A stretch of 42,504 nt of DNA, from contig JAFGKO010000364.1 of NCBI GenBank assembly GCA_016928525.1, positions 1-42,504 of the forward strand, written 5' to 3'. The notes beneath the pieces were generated by a model. It saw only the letters and a program-made list of their open reading frames with translations. It did no database searches and was not told the origin of the DNA. Positions 42,438 through 42,504 of this stretch are shown here, piece by piece. How positions within the stretch are numbered: the stretch's first letter is position 1; each line of letters starts with the position of its first letter. The translations under genes and the position numbers were made by a program. The stretch is from Anaerolineales bacterium (GTDB taxonomy: Bacteria; Chloroflexota; Anaerolineae; Anaerolineales; Villigracilaceae).

Positions 42438-42504
42438 AGTGACGAGATGATACCATGTGGTCATGGTTACCAAACAACAGTACGTTGAATATCTGATTTG
42501 CACA
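42421..42504 (+). mobile_element. Left end of an insertion sequence
   Basis: This begins where hsdS homology stops (about 42420) and runs off the window. It carries the 5' end of a transposase at 42463. No terminal repeat can be tested because the other end is missing. Confidence 0.6.
42463..42504 (+). CDS. Transposase, partial (5' end only)
   Basis: 14 codons, MVTKQQYVEYLICT. From memory this resembles the N terminus of a group of DDE transposases starting MVTKQQYVEYL. Too little is present to assign a family firmly. Confidence 0.5.
   Translation, partial: MVTKQQYVEYLICT

Noticed and set aside
1..42504. tRNA, rRNA and riboswitch genes.
   Set aside because: I looked at the longer spacers by eye and found no cloverleaf with a conserved T-loop, no rRNA segment and no recognisable riboswitch core. 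A covariance-model scan would be decisive.

Overview
The window looks like a chromosomal stretch from an uncultured bacterium, most likely Chloroflexota (Anaerolineae-like). This is an inference from gene content: a lipoprotein NirK with two extra N-terminal cupredoxin domains, a STAND/WD40 giant, EtfAB with membrane Fe-S oxidoreductases, many lipoproteins, and moderately high GC. There is no rRNA or other phylogenetic marker here.

Layout. (a) 1-2.5 kb, minus strand: a decayed SAM methyltransferase, an ATC-hydrolase-like protein, a lipoprotein and a small CC-HH membrane protein. A zinc-ribbon gene is divergent to them. (b) 3.2-10.1 kb, plus strand: one tightly packed operon. It encodes a PCYCGC lipoprotein, a membrane CuA cupredoxin, a NapH/NosR-type Fe-S membrane protein, a CuA-cytochrome c fusion, a DUF1573-like anchored protein with an in-frame UGA, a DUF2085 membrane protein, and a NarL-type response regulator with its histidine kinase. 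(c) 10-14 kb: an NnrS-like membrane protein, a Crp/Fnr regulator, nirK and a DUF1858-like protein, i.e. a nitrite/NO module. (d) 14.2-19.2 kb: copper handling (His-rich CopB-type ATPase, zinc ribbon, Met-rich PepSY-like protein, Tat-exported multicopper oxidase). (e) 19.4-24.9 kb: an HTH-STAND-WD40 gene cut in two by an IS66-family element with 12-bp flanking repeats. (f) 25-29.2 kb: two SnoaL-like proteins, an M1 peptidase and two MITE-like repeats. (g) 29.2-35.7 kb: an electron-transfer operon (two Hdr/FadF-like Fe-S oxidoreductases, EtfA, EtfB, a cNMP-domain sensor) with a strong promoter overlapped by a perfect 28-bp palindrome, next to a divergent ArsR gene. (h) 36-42.5 kb: a type I restriction-modification locus with an AbiE toxin-antitoxin pair between hsdR and hsdM. 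Its hsdS is cut off by an insertion sequence at the window edge.

How the genes work together. Regions b-d read as an extracytoplasmic copper/nitrogen-oxide respiration island. CuA and cytochrome carriers move electrons on the outer face of the membrane, NirK reduces nitrite, NnrS and the Crp/Fnr protein deal with NO or nitrite, and the CopB, Met-rich and multicopper oxidase proteins keep copper in balance. The most notable signal is the candidate selenocysteine codon at 6802-6804. The reading frame and recognisable protein sequence continue across the UGA, and a hairpin that fits the bacterial SECIS model begins 12-13 nt after it. Other points of interest are the palindromes placed exactly over promoters (nirK, the Etf/Hdr operon, abiE) and the clean IS disruption of the STAND gene.
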